Positions 55,094 through 63,865 of a DNA stretch of 64,000 nt are shown one piece after another. Both the position numbers and the translations under genes were made by a program. Position 1 is the stretch's first letter. Each line of letters begins with the position of its first letter. Source of the stretch: an uncultured Lachnospiraceae bacterium (GTDB lineage Bacteria; Bacillota; Clostridia; Lachnospirales; Lachnospiraceae). The notes under the pieces are model-generated. The model had not been told where the DNA came from. It saw only the letters and a program-made list of their open reading frames with translations, and made no database searches. Where the stretch lies: NCBI GenBank assembly GCA_947089905.1, contig CAMUMG010000011.1, forward strand, positions 1 through 64,000, given 5' to 3'.

Positions 55094-55750
55094 GTGAATA
55101 AATGTGTAATGTGTGGAGCAGATATTGATGAAAAAAGTGGAAAATACTATTGCGAAACTTGCGAAGAAAAAATGAGATATGTTAAGAAATTATCTATGGT
55201 TGATAAAGCAGAGAAACTAATTTTAAAGAAATCAAGAGATAAAAAAGAAATACCAGACGAAGAAGTTTTAAAATATTCTAAAGTTGTTAGGGAAAGAATT
55301 TCAAATGGGATAGACAAATTTTCAAGTGTTCCAGAAGTTATTGCGGCTATTCAAATGCAAAGGATTAATTTAGAGTATGAAACGCAAAAGATGATTGCAG
55401 GAACAAAGGTGGATTTTTATATTCCAGAAATAAAAATCATATTTGAGGTTGACGGTTCAATCTATCATTCTGACAAAGACAAAACCTTTTTAAGAGATAG
55501 ACAGATAATGAAGGAAGTCGGGGAAAAGTGGGAGATAGTGCATATAAACTCCGATAAGATACCAAAATACACATGGAATTTGAGGGACACATTGCCTTTT
55601 GTGGTTTTGCAAAGAAACGATAAATGGAGATTTAGGGATTCAGAATTTGATTCAGATTTTTTGATGGATTTTGATAGTTTAGAAAAATATTTGAGGAGGC
55701 AGAAAAGGAATGAAAACACAGGACTACTTAAAGCAAATAGAGCGACTTGA
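55094..55750 (+). CDS. Free-standing endonuclease, DUF559/Vsr-like PD-(D/E)XK fold
   Basis: The 218-residue protein starts with a zinc ribbon (CVMCGADIDEKSGKYYCETC). Its C-terminal nuclease core has AGTKVDFYIPEIKIIFEVDGSIYH, then RDRQIMKEVGEKWEIVHI. This matches very-short-patch-like homing nucleases. GTG 55094 is set by GGAGG at 55081. It lies between terL and the DUF1492 gene and is probably a selfish insertion. Confidence 0.75.
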   Translation: MNKCVMCGADIDEKSGKYYCETCEEKMRYVKKLSMVDKAEKLILKKSRDKKEIPDEEVLKYSKVVRERISNGIDKFSSVPEVIAAIQMQRINLEYETQKMIAGTKVDFYIPEIKIIFEVDGSIYHSDKDKTFLRDRQIMKEVGEKWEIVHINSDKIPKYTWNLRDTLPFVVLQRNDKWRFRDSEFDSDFLMDFDSLEKYLRRQKRNENTGLLKANRAT

Positions 55751-56141
55751 CCGCATGATACAGAATAAACTATCGGAAATCAATCAGCTAAAGCATATCG
55801 CAACCTCTATCGCGATTGCGCCAAAAGAAGTGAATGTGCAAGTTTCTTCTGACAAAGACAGAATGGGAACTGCTGTTGCGAAACTTCTTGATTTAGAAAA
55901 AGAAACGGACAAACTTGTTGATGATTATATTGACAAGAGAAAGCGAATAATTGAGCAGATAGACAGCATAGAGGACACGAATATGTATCATATGCTTTCA
56001 GAGAAGTACATAATGCGGAAAGATTTAAGTGTGATTGCGGTTGAAATGGGATACTCATTTAAGCAAGTATGCCGCATACACGGCAATGCTCTTGTGGAGT
56101 TTGAACGACTTTACGGTAAGGAATATTTGAGATCAGCATAA
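55710..56141 (+). CDS. DUF1492 phage protein (sigma-like late regulator)
   Basis: The 143-residue protein has an N-terminal coiled coil and a C-terminal helix-turn-helix like sigma region 4 (YIMRKDLSVIAVEMGYSFKQVCRIHGNALVEFE). In phages of Firmicutes such proteins usually precede the terminase genes and regulate late transcription. Here the gene lies after terL, suggesting a rearranged order. It overlaps the endonuclease gene by 41 bases. Confidence 0.8.
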   Translation: MKTQDYLKQIERLDRMIQNKLSEINQLKHIATSIAIAPKEVNVQVSSDKDRMGTAVAKLLDLEKETDKLVDDYIDKRKRIIEQIDSIEDTNMYHMLSEKYIMRKDLSVIAVEMGYSFKQVCRIHGNALVEFERLYGKEYLRSA

Positions 56142-56263
56142 AGTTGTCCGCCAATGTCCTATAATGTCCTACGATGTACGCTAGATGTTTAATGTTTGGT
56201 GTTGTATACTCATAATTGAGATGAAATCTCAACAAAGTTTTCATTGACAAAATCCTCTGAATG

Positions 56264-56295
56264 AAAAGCACTGTCAGAAATGGCGGTGCTTTTTG
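56264..56295 (+). terminator. Terminator hairpin
   Basis: AAAAGCACTGTCA and TGGCGGTGCTTTT pair at all 13 positions around GAAA, followed by T. The 56142-56263 stretch to its left has no gene but holds a small TTGAGAT/ATCTCAA hairpin and several TGTCCT repeats. Confidence 0.8.
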
Positions 56296-56315
56296 CATGG
56301 AAAGAGAGGGTAATT

Positions 56316-56525
56316 ATGTGTGAATATTGTGAGAATGGAAAGAGCATTGAATTGTCAAACGATTCTGCCAAAAGTTATTGGTTCATAGTTCGCAAAAACG
56401 GAAAAGTAAGGCTTTATTGTAAAATGGGAGAAAGCGAATCTGGAAACGCATACGGAATAGAAATATCAAATTGTCCTATGTGTGGAAGGAAGTTAGAAAA
56501 TGATAACGTAACTACCGAGCAATAA
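56316..56525 (+). CDS. Small zinc-ribbon phage protein
   Basis: The 69-residue protein has CEYC at the start and CPMCGRKL near the end, a typical paired-knuckle zinc ribbon. A hairpin (GTAACTACCGA/TCGGTAGTTAC) overlaps its end. The function is unknown. Confidence 0.65.
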   Translation: MCEYCENGKSIELSNDSAKSYWFIVRKNGKVRLYCKMGESESGNAYGIEISNCPMCGRKLENDNVTTEQ

Positions 56526-56555
56526 TCGGTAGTTACGTTAATTTTGGAGGTAATT

Positions 56556-56720
56556 ATGAAATTTTGCATACATGACTGGAAACGGATAGAAAAAGCGAAA
56601 CACGCCTATTACGATTATGGCGGCATGGAAGTATTGACCGCTATGTGCGTGTGTAAGAAATGCGGAAAGAAAAAAGTCCGTAAGTTTGCAGGAAAATATG
56701 TAGGACAATTATTCGGTTAG
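56556..56720 (+). CDS. Small zinc-knuckle phage protein
   Basis: The 54-residue basic protein has CVCKKCGKKKVRKF and GGAGG before the ATG. The function is unknown. Confidence 0.6.
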   Translation: MKFCIHDWKRIEKAKHAYYDYGGMEVLTAMCVCKKCGKKKVRKFAGKYVGQLFG

Positions 56721-56730
56721 GCGGTGCGAT

Positions 56731-56931
56731 ATGAAGAAATATAAACCAGTAAAAATATTCTGCTCGCAGTGCAGGCCCTATGTAGGCACATGGGATGGGC
56801 GGTCAACATCAAACTATATCGTAAGATGCAGTAAGTGCAGAAAGCGTGTCGTTTACTATGTTGACAGTGGAGAAATTGAGGTTAAGGACATTCCAAAGCG
56901 TAATTGTAGCAGTGGAATGACTTTTATTTAG
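56731..56931 (+). CDS. Small Com-like zinc-finger phage protein
   Basis: The 66-residue protein has CSQC at residues 11-14 and CSKC at about 33-36. It resembles Com-type regulators, which bind RNA, but this is not proven. It precedes the portal gene. Confidence 0.6.
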   Translation: MKKYKPVKIFCSQCRPYVGTWDGRSTSNYIVRCSKCRKRVVYYVDSGEIEVKDIPKRNCSSGMTFI

Positions 56932-56944
56932 AGGCGGTGATTTT

Positions 56945-58509
56945 ATGCAGTATGGCAGAAAAATTTTATATTGTGACGCTCCTGAAATCACATATGAGAA
57001 TGTCATAGATGTTCTTCGTAAAGCGATTGCGGGGCACGAGGAAAACGCAAACGAAATTGACCACCTAATCCGTTATGACGCAGGAGAGCAGGAAAAAACA
57101 CGCATTAAGACATACCGTAGCGATATTGATAATTGGTGTGTAGATAATTTGGCAAATGAGGCAGTGGAATTTTGGCTAGGCTATTTGTGGTCTAACCCTA
57201 TGACGCTTGTGCAAACAGATGAACTTGAAGAGGCGAGGGAAGATGTGATTGCCGGAATATCTGCATTAAACAGATGTTACCGTGCGGAAAAAATTAAAAA
57301 GAAAAATCAGAAGTTAGGGCGGTTTGTTGAAATTGGAGCGTTAGGATATACCCATGTTTCAACAAACGAAGAATGGAAAGAGGGAGACAGTTGGTTTAAG
57401 TTAGAGGCATTAGACCCTCGGACAACATTTGTTATTCGTTCAAGTTATTACATAGACCAGCGTGTTATGCTTGGAGTAACATTCCGAAAAGACAATAAAG
57501 GAAACCGCTTCTTTACTTGTTACAGCAAGGATAGAAGATTTGAGATTAAAAACTTAATAGAAATAGAAAATGGGGAAATTGTTTCAAAAGAAAAATCTAT
57601 ATGGGGGCATGATTTGCGGAGTGGGGAAGAAAATCCATTACATATTATTCCTATCGTGGAATGGATAAGAAGTTATGACCGTATGGGATTGTTTGAGCGC
57701 CAAAAGCAGGAAATGGACAACTTAAATCTTCTTATTTCCGACTTTACAAATGATGTAGACCAAAACACACAGGCAATGTGGCACTCAAACGATGTAGAGT
57801 TTCCGGCAAAGAAAATTCAGTTAGATGATGGAACGGAAAAAGAAATTACCATAAAGCCAAAGTCTGGGGAGTGGTTGCAGACTTTTACGCCACAAGATGG
57901 AAAAACACCAATTGTTGAAGCGTTAGCTATCAATTACGACTATCCGGGTATGCTCCAAAACATCATTACAAGGCGGGCATTGATTTTACAGAAAATGAAT
58001 GTGCCACAGCGAAATGACAATAGCGGCGGAAGTACAGGTGTTGCAATGTCTGATGCTACCGGATGGAGCGCCGCAGAAATGGCGGCAAGCAAACAGCAAA
58101 ATATCATGGAAGATTGCAAAATGGAGGAAGTAAAGGTTGTTTTGGCGGCGATCAAAAATTCAAGTTTTATAAAGCCAGACAATCCACTTTTGAAACTTAC
58201 TATATCAGACATTCAAGCAAATACAAACAGACAGAAAACTTATGAGTTGACAGTAAAAACAAATGCTATATGTGCGTTACTTGGGCATGGATTCGACCTT
58301 GAGATGTTCTGACGATTGCACCGCTTTTCTCTGACCCGAACCAAGTATCTGTAAGAAGTGGGGATGGGGTAAGAAGATACCAAGAAGCAAATATATTCAA
58401 GACCACAACGCAAATGGTAGAAGCAGAAGAAAAACGACCGTTTCCAGATTATTCAGACCAAGAAACCAACTCTCCGAATATCGGAGGAATGGAAACGGAT
58501 AGGAGTTGA
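56945..58509 (+). CDS. SPP1-type portal protein, frameshifted near the C-terminus
   Basis: The main frame (56945-58312, 455 residues) matches SPP1 gp6-like portals: RTYRSDIDNWCVDNLANEAVEFWLGY near residue 55, LDPRTTFVI and MAASKQQNIMEDCKMEEV. It stops at TGA 58310. A second frame from 58309 to 58509 continues with LTIAPLFSDPNQVSVRSGDG and a proline/acid-rich end. So one base appears lost near 58307, or the ribosome shifts by -1. No classic slippery heptamer is visible. The portal forms the 12-fold DNA entry ring of the capsid. Confidence 0.8.
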
Positions 58510-58513
58510 TTAA

Positions 58514-59146
58514 ATGCGGATATTTGACGAGCTTAACGACCTATCACAAGATGAAATCCTTGACATAAACGCTTATTTTGATGAAATGGAACTGTCTGAT
58601 GAGGAAAAAGAAAAGCGAAAAGAATTTTCTAAAAGTATGACTAACATCATGCTTTTTATTTTTGCCTTATTTGCCGTTATGCGGCAATACGACTACATCA
58701 ATAAGCGATACATTATCAGTCAGTTGCAGTCAAGGTATTCAGAACTTGCGAAAAAACATAATATTGGGATTGACGACCGCATAAAAACATATATAAATGA
58801 CTTTGCAGAGGAAATTACAAACACCACAGAAAGACACATTGACGAAGAATACTTTTTGTCGCAGGATAGGGCAACCATAATTTCTGTAAACGAAGCACAA
58901 ACAGTTTTAGGATATTCTGAATTGTTAGGAGCAATAAAAAACGGATATACAAAAAAGAAGTGGCTAACCGAAAGAGATAACAAGGTTCGGAAAACTCATA
59001 TAGAACTTGACGGATTAACAATAGACATAAACACACCATTCCTCGTAGGCGATAGTTTGATGATGTATGCACATGACGGGGTTACATTCGGTGCAGATGT
59101 GAAAGAACTGGCAAATTGTAGGTGCGTAACAAAATTTCTAAAATAA
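58514..59146 (+). CDS. MuF/SPP1 gp7-like head morphogenesis protein
   Basis: The 210-residue protein ends with the Mu-F domain pattern: KKWLTERDNKVRKTHIELDG, TPFLVGDSLMMYAHD and LANCRCVTKF. It is a minor capsid protein that joins the portal. At 210 residues it is shorter than many relatives. Confidence 0.8.
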   Translation: MRIFDELNDLSQDEILDINAYFDEMELSDEEKEKRKEFSKSMTNIMLFIFALFAVMRQYDYINKRYIISQLQSRYSELAKKHNIGIDDRIKTYINDFAEEITNTTERHIDEEYFLSQDRATIISVNEAQTVLGYSELLGAIKNGYTKKKWLTERDNKVRKTHIELDGLTIDINTPFLVGDSLMMYAHDGVTFGADVKELANCRCVTKFLK

Positions 59147-59151
59147 ATCTC

Positions 59152-59180
59152 TTGACTTTTGGAAGACATAAGTATACAAT
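59152..59180 (+). promoter_or_regulatory. Strong sigma-A-type promoter
   Basis: TTGACT at 59152-59157 and TACAAT at 59175-59180 are 17 bases apart, close to consensus. It drives the small RHH gene and lies between two head genes, as expected for an independently expressed cargo gene. Confidence 0.75.
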
Positions 59181-59209
59181 GAATTATGGAAGACAAAAGA
59201 AAGGAGGGT

Positions 59210-59389
59210 ATGAGGTTGTCAACACGAACAGGAAGACCTACGGATAATCCCAAAAACAACAAGATTACTGTTAGGCTTGATGATGAAGCGACAGAAATCT
59301 TGAAAGCCTACTGCGAACAAGAGAATGTAGAAAAGGGAGAGGCTACAAGGCGAGGGATTAAGAAATTAAGGTCAGAGATAAAAAAATAA
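59210..59389 (+). CDS. Small CopG-like regulator
   Basis: The 59-residue protein has TGRPTDNPKNNKITVRLDDEATEILKAYCEQ, a ribbon-helix-helix pattern. The start may be ATG 59210 or TTG 59216; both lie close after AAAGGAGG. Its own promoter at 59152 suggests expression in the lysogen. Confidence 0.65.
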   Translation: MRLSTRTGRPTDNPKNNKITVRLDDEATEILKAYCEQENVEKGEATRRGIKKLRSEIKK

Positions 59390-59508
59390 CGATTGCCCAC
59401 CGTACAAAGTTTGCAATCGTTATACTTTACCAATCCACATAAGCGGTTGATAAATATATCATATCACTCTTGTGTGGAAATTTCAAGATACAAAGGAGAG
59501 AAATTACC

Positions 59509-59649
59509 ATGAGAGAAAAATTAGTAGTTATATGCTTGAAAATGGCACTGATGTTTGAAGTTATTGCTGAGTTTATGGCATTTCCCGAAGTCGATGGTAA
59601 GGAATATAAGGTTTCTTGGTTTGGTTTCAAGGGATATTATAACTGGTAG
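59509..59649 (+). CDS. Small phage protein, unknown
   Basis: A 46-residue hydrophobic protein after AAAGGAG. It is followed by the homing endonuclease gene. No family is recognised. Confidence 0.45.
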   Translation: MREKLVVICLKMALMFEVIAEFMAFPEVDGKEYKVSWFGFKGYYNW

Positions 59650-59665
59650 ATTGGAAGTGATATGA

Positions 59666-60484
59666 TTGGCAAGATTTATCGACTTGACAGGTCAAAGATT
59701 TGATAGATTGAGAGTCTCCAAAAGAGCAGATGACCATATTACTAAGGGTGGCTATAGAAAATCCATGTGGGAATGTGTATGTGATTGTGGAAATGTATCT
59801 ATTGTTAGTGCACAATCATTAAAAAGTGGAGCAACGCAAAGTTGCGGTTGTTTTCAGAGGGAGGTGGCAGCAAAAGCTAATTTTTCTCATGGATTGCATG
59901 GGACAAGACTGTATTCTATATGGCAAGGAATGAATGCAAGGTGCTATAGAAAAACAAACATATCATACAAGCATTATGGTGGAAAGGGAATTATTGTATG
60001 CGATGAATGGAGAGACGATTTCCAAGCGTTCTATGATTGGGCTATGGCGAATGGTTATCGTGATGGTTTAACTCTAGACCGAATAGAAGGAACGAAAGGA
60101 TATTGTCCAGATAATTGCAGATGGGTTACATGGAAAAAGCAAGGCAATAATACAGCAAGAAATAGGGTAATTCAATACAGAGGAGAAGCCCATACTATGG
60201 CTGAATGGTCTGACATATTGCACATGGATTATTGGTTATTGTCTGGAAGAATCAACGAATTAGGCTGGAGTGTTGAGAAAGCATTTGAAACTCCTGCAAG
60301 GAAAATGAACAAGCAAACAAGAAAAGTTTTGCAGAAAGATAGCAATGGTGTAGTTATCAAAGAGTATAAAAATATAAGAGAAGCTTCATTGCAAAATGGA
60401 TATAATCAAGGGAATATTACTCAATGTTGCAACGGAGAGAGAAAAACTGCATACGGTTATATCTGGGGATTTTTAGAAGAGTAA
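59666..60484 (+). CDS. AP2/HNH-type homing endonuclease
   Basis: The 272-residue protein has an N-terminal zinc-binding part (CVCDCGN...SCGC), then HGLHGTRLYSIWQGMNARCY, YGGKGIIVCDEW, LDRIEGTKGYCPDNCRWVTWKKQ and a C-terminal NUMOD1-like GYNQGNITQCCNGERKTAYGY. This order is typical of phage H-N-H homing enzymes. The start is TTG 59666. It separates the MuF-like gene from the scaffold and capsid genes and is likely a selfish insertion. Confidence 0.8.
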   Translation: MARFIDLTGQRFDRLRVSKRADDHITKGGYRKSMWECVCDCGNVSIVSAQSLKSGATQSCGCFQREVAAKANFSHGLHGTRLYSIWQGMNARCYRKTNISYKHYGGKGIIVCDEWRDDFQAFYDWAMANGYRDGLTLDRIEGTKGYCPDNCRWVTWKKQGNNTARNRVIQYRGEAHTMAEWSDILHMDYWLLSGRINELGWSVEKAFETPARKMNKQTRKVLQKDSNGVVIKEYKNIREASLQNGYNQGNITQCCNGERKTAYGYIWGFLEE

Positions 60485-60489
60485 AAATA

Positions 60490-60521
60490 AAAGGCACTTG
60501 TCAAAATGACAGGTGCTTTTC
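60490..60521 (+). terminator. Terminator after the homing endonuclease
   Basis: AAAGGCACTTGTCA and TGACAGGTGCTTTT pair at 14 positions around a 3-nt loop. A second terminator-like hairpin (GCACTCGC/GCGGTGT with a T-run) follows at 60551-60580. Confidence 0.8.
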
Positions 60522-60580
60522 TTATGCAAAAAATAAATAATTTAGTTATCAGCACTCGCAAAAAGCGGTGTTTTTATTTT

Positions 60581-60655
60581 GTCAGAGAAGACGTAAATCG
60601 CAAAGGACAGAGAAGTCCACAAACGCAAATATCGTCAGAGAAGACGTAAATCGCA
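60581..60655 (+). repeat. 22-base direct repeats before the scaffold gene
   Basis: Identical 22-base units starting GTCAGAGAAGACG begin at 60581 and 60634, a 53-base period. A partial third match (CAGAGAAG) lies between them. The second ends 18 bases before the scaffold ATG. Confidence 0.75.
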
Positions 60656-60673
60656 GAAAGAGAGGAATTAATC

Positions 60674-61285
60674 ATGTTAGAAGAAGTCAGAAATCAGGAT
60701 GTAGATCAAAATCAGGAAAATGCAACCAATGAGTTAGAAAATGGAAATATAGGCGAACAACAAAATGTACCAATTACAGAAGAAATAATGGCGAAAGCAG
60801 CACAGGCAGAAGCAGAAGCAAAGAAATGGAAGAACGAGTTTGATAGACTGAGTTCTCAAGTGGCATCAATGAAAAAAACCATACAATCATTACGTGAATT
60901 TCAAACAGCAGAGCAGAGAAAAGCGAGCGAAGACCAAGAAGCAAAAGAAGCACTTGAGGCTGAACATGCAAGACTTCAAGACTTTGAACGCAGAACACTT
61001 GCAAAAGAACGCTATCTCATGCAAGGAATGTCTGTTGAAATGGCTTCAAAGGCAGCGGACGCAGAAGTTTCTGGTAATATGGATGAACTTGCAAACATCC
61101 AGAAGCAGCACACAGAATCGACATTAAAATCTGCAAGAGCAGAATGGCAAAAGTCCATTCCACAGCCACAATTTGGAACAGGAGAATATTCTTCTATGAG
61201 TAAAGAGGAAATTAAAAATATCAAAGACCGTAGTGAGCGTAGAAAAGCTATTGCGCAAAACATGAATTTATTTCAGAGAGGATAA
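60674..61285 (+). CDS. Phage scaffolding protein (DUF4355 type)
   Basis: The 203-residue acidic, helical protein has a long coiled coil (AQAEAEAKKWKNEFDRLSSQVASMKKTIQ) and an end typical of DUF4355 scaffolds (SMSKEEIKNIKDRSERRKAIAQNMNLFQRG). It guides capsid assembly and lies directly before the capsid gene. Confidence 0.85.
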   Translation: MLEEVRNQDVDQNQENATNELENGNIGEQQNVPITEEIMAKAAQAEAEAKKWKNEFDRLSSQVASMKKTIQSLREFQTAEQRKASEDQEAKEALEAEHARLQDFERRTLAKERYLMQGMSVEMASKAADAEVSGNMDELANIQKQHTESTLKSARAEWQKSIPQPQFGTGEYSSMSKEEIKNIKDRSERRKAIAQNMNLFQRG

Positions 61286-61296
61286 GGTAAAACAAT

Positions 61297-62202
61297 ATGG
61301 CAGTAGAAGAAAATTTAATAAAAAAAGCAGACCTTGCGAAAGTGCGTGAGGTTGAATTTACATTTATGTTTGGGGAAAGCCTTAAAAAGTTAGTAGAGGC
61401 TCTGGGAGTAACAAGGAGAATTCCAAAACAGGCAGGAACGGTATTAAAAGGATATAAAGCGTCAGGGACACTTGAAGATGGAAATGTGGCAGAAGGAGAT
61501 TTAATACCACTTTCCCATTATAAAACAGAACCGATTAACTTCGGAGAAATTACTCTAAAAAAATGGAGAAAAGCTACATCAGCAGAAGCGATTATTGAAA
61601 AAGGATATGACCAAGCAGTAACAATGACAACAGATGCTATGCTCAAAGATGTACAGAAAGGTATCAGAAAGACGTTCTTTGATTTCCTTTCAACTGGGAC
61701 AGGAGCAGCTACAGGAGATACATTTCAAGCTACATTGGCGCAAACATGGGGGCAATTAGAAGTCCTCTTTGAGGATGATGATATTGCAGCAGTTTATTTT
61801 ATGAACCCACTTGACGTTGCGGATTATCTAGCAAAAGCACAGATTACCCTTCAAAACGCATTTGGAATGACATATGTTCAGAATTTTCTTGGACTTGGAA
61901 CAGTGTTTTTTAACAGTTCTGTACCAAAAGGGAAAATTTATGCAACAGCAGCAGACAATATCATTCTTTATTATATACCAGCCAATGGAGCAGATCTTGA
62001 AGAAGCGTTTAGTTTTACTTTTGATGAACTAGGACTTATAGGCATACATGAACAGCCAGACTATGACAATATGACTGCAAAGGATATTGTTGTATCTGGC
62101 GTTCTTCTTTTTGCAGAACGTATTGATGGTGTAGTAGTCGGAACAATCGGTAGCGGAGCATCAGGAGCATCTGAGCTATTAGATGAAGATACAGGAGCGT
62201 GA
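61297..62202 (+). CDS. Phage major capsid protein
   Basis: The 301-residue HK97-like protein begins with an N-terminal arm (VEFTFMFGESLKKLVEALGV). It continues with ADLIPLSHYKTEP-like beta segments, ITLKKWRKATSAEAIIEKGYDQAV and AVYFMNPLDVADYLAKAQI. Position after the scaffold and length support the call. Confidence 0.88.
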   Translation: MAVEENLIKKADLAKVREVEFTFMFGESLKKLVEALGVTRRIPKQAGTVLKGYKASGTLEDGNVAEGDLIPLSHYKTEPINFGEITLKKWRKATSAEAIIEKGYDQAVTMTTDAMLKDVQKGIRKTFFDFLSTGTGAATGDTFQATLAQTWGQLEVLFEDDDIAAVYFMNPLDVADYLAKAQITLQNAFGMTYVQNFLGLGTVFFNSSVPKGKIYATAADNIILYYIPANGADLEEAFSFTFDELGLIGIHEQPDYDNMTAKDIVVSGVLLFAERIDGVVVGTIGSGASGASELLDEDTGA

Positions 62203-62206
62203 TTGA

Positions 62207-62554
62207 ATGTATGAAGTAATCCATTTCTTTACCGACCTTCAGGATAACAAATATCCCTATAATATAGGAGATAAATTTCCTCATGACGGATTAACAGTCA
62301 GTAAAGAACGGTTAAAAGAACTTTCTGAGAGTAACAATAAACAACATAAGCCACTGATTAAACTTGTCGAGGAAGAAATTCCATTTACCAACAATGATAT
62401 TGAATCAGAAGAAAGACGGTACACAAAGTCCGAGATTAACCACATGAATACTACAGAGTTACAGAGCCTTGCTGCACAGATAGGAATTGAAAACGCCTTT
62501 AGGAAAACCAGTGGAGAACTTAAAAAAATTCTGATTGAATACTTTGGATTATAA
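62207..62554 (+). CDS. Small head protein with Rho-N-like C-terminus
   Basis: The 115-residue protein ends with a SAP/Rho-N-like helical pair (HMNTTELQSLAAQIGIENAFRKTSGELKKILIEYF), often seen next to phage capsid genes. The role in the head is uncertain. Confidence 0.6.
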   Translation: MYEVIHFFTDLQDNKYPYNIGDKFPHDGLTVSKERLKELSESNNKQHKPLIKLVEEEIPFTNNDIESEERRYTKSEINHMNTTELQSLAAQIGIENAFRKTSGELKKILIEYFGL

Positions 62555-62568
62555 AGGCAGGTGGTATC

Positions 62569-62904
62569 GTGCTGACCTTAGAAAATGATATATTGGAAGA
62601 TTTGACAGCGGATTTATCGGAAACAGACGAGAATTTCAAACAATCCCTCATAATCCCGAAAATCAAAGGCGCAATCCGGGAAGTGAAACGGGCAAGGAAT
62701 TACCCGAAGCACTATACCGACAGCATGATTGCGGAGGATTTGCAGAATTACTACACAAATATACGGGCGTTAGCGTTGTATGATTATAACTTAATTGGTG
62801 GAGAATTTGAAGAAAGCCACAGCGAAAATTCTATTAGCCGAAGTTGGAAAGATAGAGATAGGCTGTTCAATGGTATCATTCCGCTGTCAAGGACAGGGAG
62901 GTAA
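62569..62904 (+). CDS. Gp6-like head-tail connector
   Basis: The 111-residue helical protein has KIKGAIREVKRARNYPKHY, typical of phage DNA-packaging/connector proteins. The start is GTG 62569, after AAAGGCAGG. It probably docks on the portal. Confidence 0.75.
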   Translation: MLTLENDILEDLTADLSETDENFKQSLIIPKIKGAIREVKRARNYPKHYTDSMIAEDLQNYYTNIRALALYDYNLIGGEFEESHSENSISRSWKDRDRLFNGIIPLSRTGR

Positions 62905-62910
62905 TAAATT

Positions 62911-63744
62911 TTGAATTATATAGAATACAAAGTAGAGAACATGACAATTAGTTTGGCAACAGGAGAAAAGAAAAAACTTATCAGTGGTGCAGTCAATTAC
63001 TTTGGGCTGCACTTTTCTTTTGATGAGGAATTTGCAGCAATTCCTGGAGCAAAGGCAGTTGAATTTTTGAAAAATCGTAACAAAATCAAAGTTGATCTTG
63101 TAGATGGTGCCTGTGCCATTCCAAACGAACTGCTTACTGACAAGGCAAATTTTGAGATGCGCGTAGTAAGCGGAAATACAATCGGTACGATTTGGTTAAG
63201 TGTGGGAATTACCGAAAGCGGAATTATCCTTCCAGAAATACCAGAAGAAGAACCTCCTGCAAGCATGGAGTATGTCAAGACTGCAAGCGGTGAAAATGCC
63301 GTGCCATATTTGAGGGCAGGAACAAATGGACTGGAATACTCGCAGAATGGTGAGGACTGGAACAGTGGTGTAAGTGGAGTACCAGAAGTACCGTCAAGAC
63401 CAAAAGGTGCGGCATATCTACGAAAAAATGGAGACTGGGTTAATGCGGAGGAATATCTTACAGAAAACGGCGGAGAAGCAAATCTTATTGATGAAGTTAA
63501 GGTAAACGGAACTGTATTGCCGATTACCAACAAATCAGTTGACATTGACTTATCTGCATATGCAAAGATCGAAGATATAGCGAATAAGTACGCCGATAAG
63601 TCAACTGTAGAAGCATTGCAGACTTTAAAAGGCATACCGGAAACGGTAACAGATATCGATTACAGTACAACAGATATATCTGATGTCATAACATCATATA
63701 ACGCCTTGCTTTCAGCATTGCGATCAAGAGGCGTAATAGCATAA
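62911..63744 (+). CDS. Head-fiber/decoration-like protein
   Basis: The 277-residue protein begins with a beta domain (YKVENMTISLATGEKKKLISGAVN) and has a PEEEPPA linker. The C-terminal region resembles phi29-type head fiber proteins (EVPSRPKGAAYLRKNGDWVNAEEYL, then VNGTVLPITNKSVDIDLSAYAKIEDI). The start is TTG 62911. It may bind the capsid or host surface. Confidence 0.65.
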   Translation: MNYIEYKVENMTISLATGEKKKLISGAVNYFGLHFSFDEEFAAIPGAKAVEFLKNRNKIKVDLVDGACAIPNELLTDKANFEMRVVSGNTIGTIWLSVGITESGIILPEIPEEEPPASMEYVKTASGENAVPYLRAGTNGLEYSQNGEDWNSGVSGVPEVPSRPKGAAYLRKNGDWVNAEEYLTENGGEANLIDEVKVNGTVLPITNKSVDIDLSAYAKIEDIANKYADKSTVEALQTLKGIPETVTDIDYSTTDISDVITSYNALLSALRSRGVIA

Positions 63745-63773
63745 AAATATGATAGAAGATAGTGCGTGGCTTA

Positions 63774-63852
63774 AAACTGGTCGAAATCGACCACTTTAGG
63801 TTGCAGGGTTTCTCCGACATTAGGCGGTGGTGGGCAGTCGGATTGATTTTTT
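63774..63852 (+). other. Two adjacent hairpins before the last gene
   Basis: TGGTCG/CGACCA with extended A-T pairing forms the first hairpin (63774-63797). TCCGAC/GTCGGA encloses a G-rich loop (63813-63842) and is followed by six T. It may be a terminator or a small structured RNA in the 121-base gap. Confidence 0.5.
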
Positions 63853-63865
63853 GGAGGTGCAGTAA

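Noticed and set aside
63774..63852. A retron or diversity-generating template repeat
   Set aside because: No reverse transcriptase gene is in the window, and no matching variable repeat is seen.
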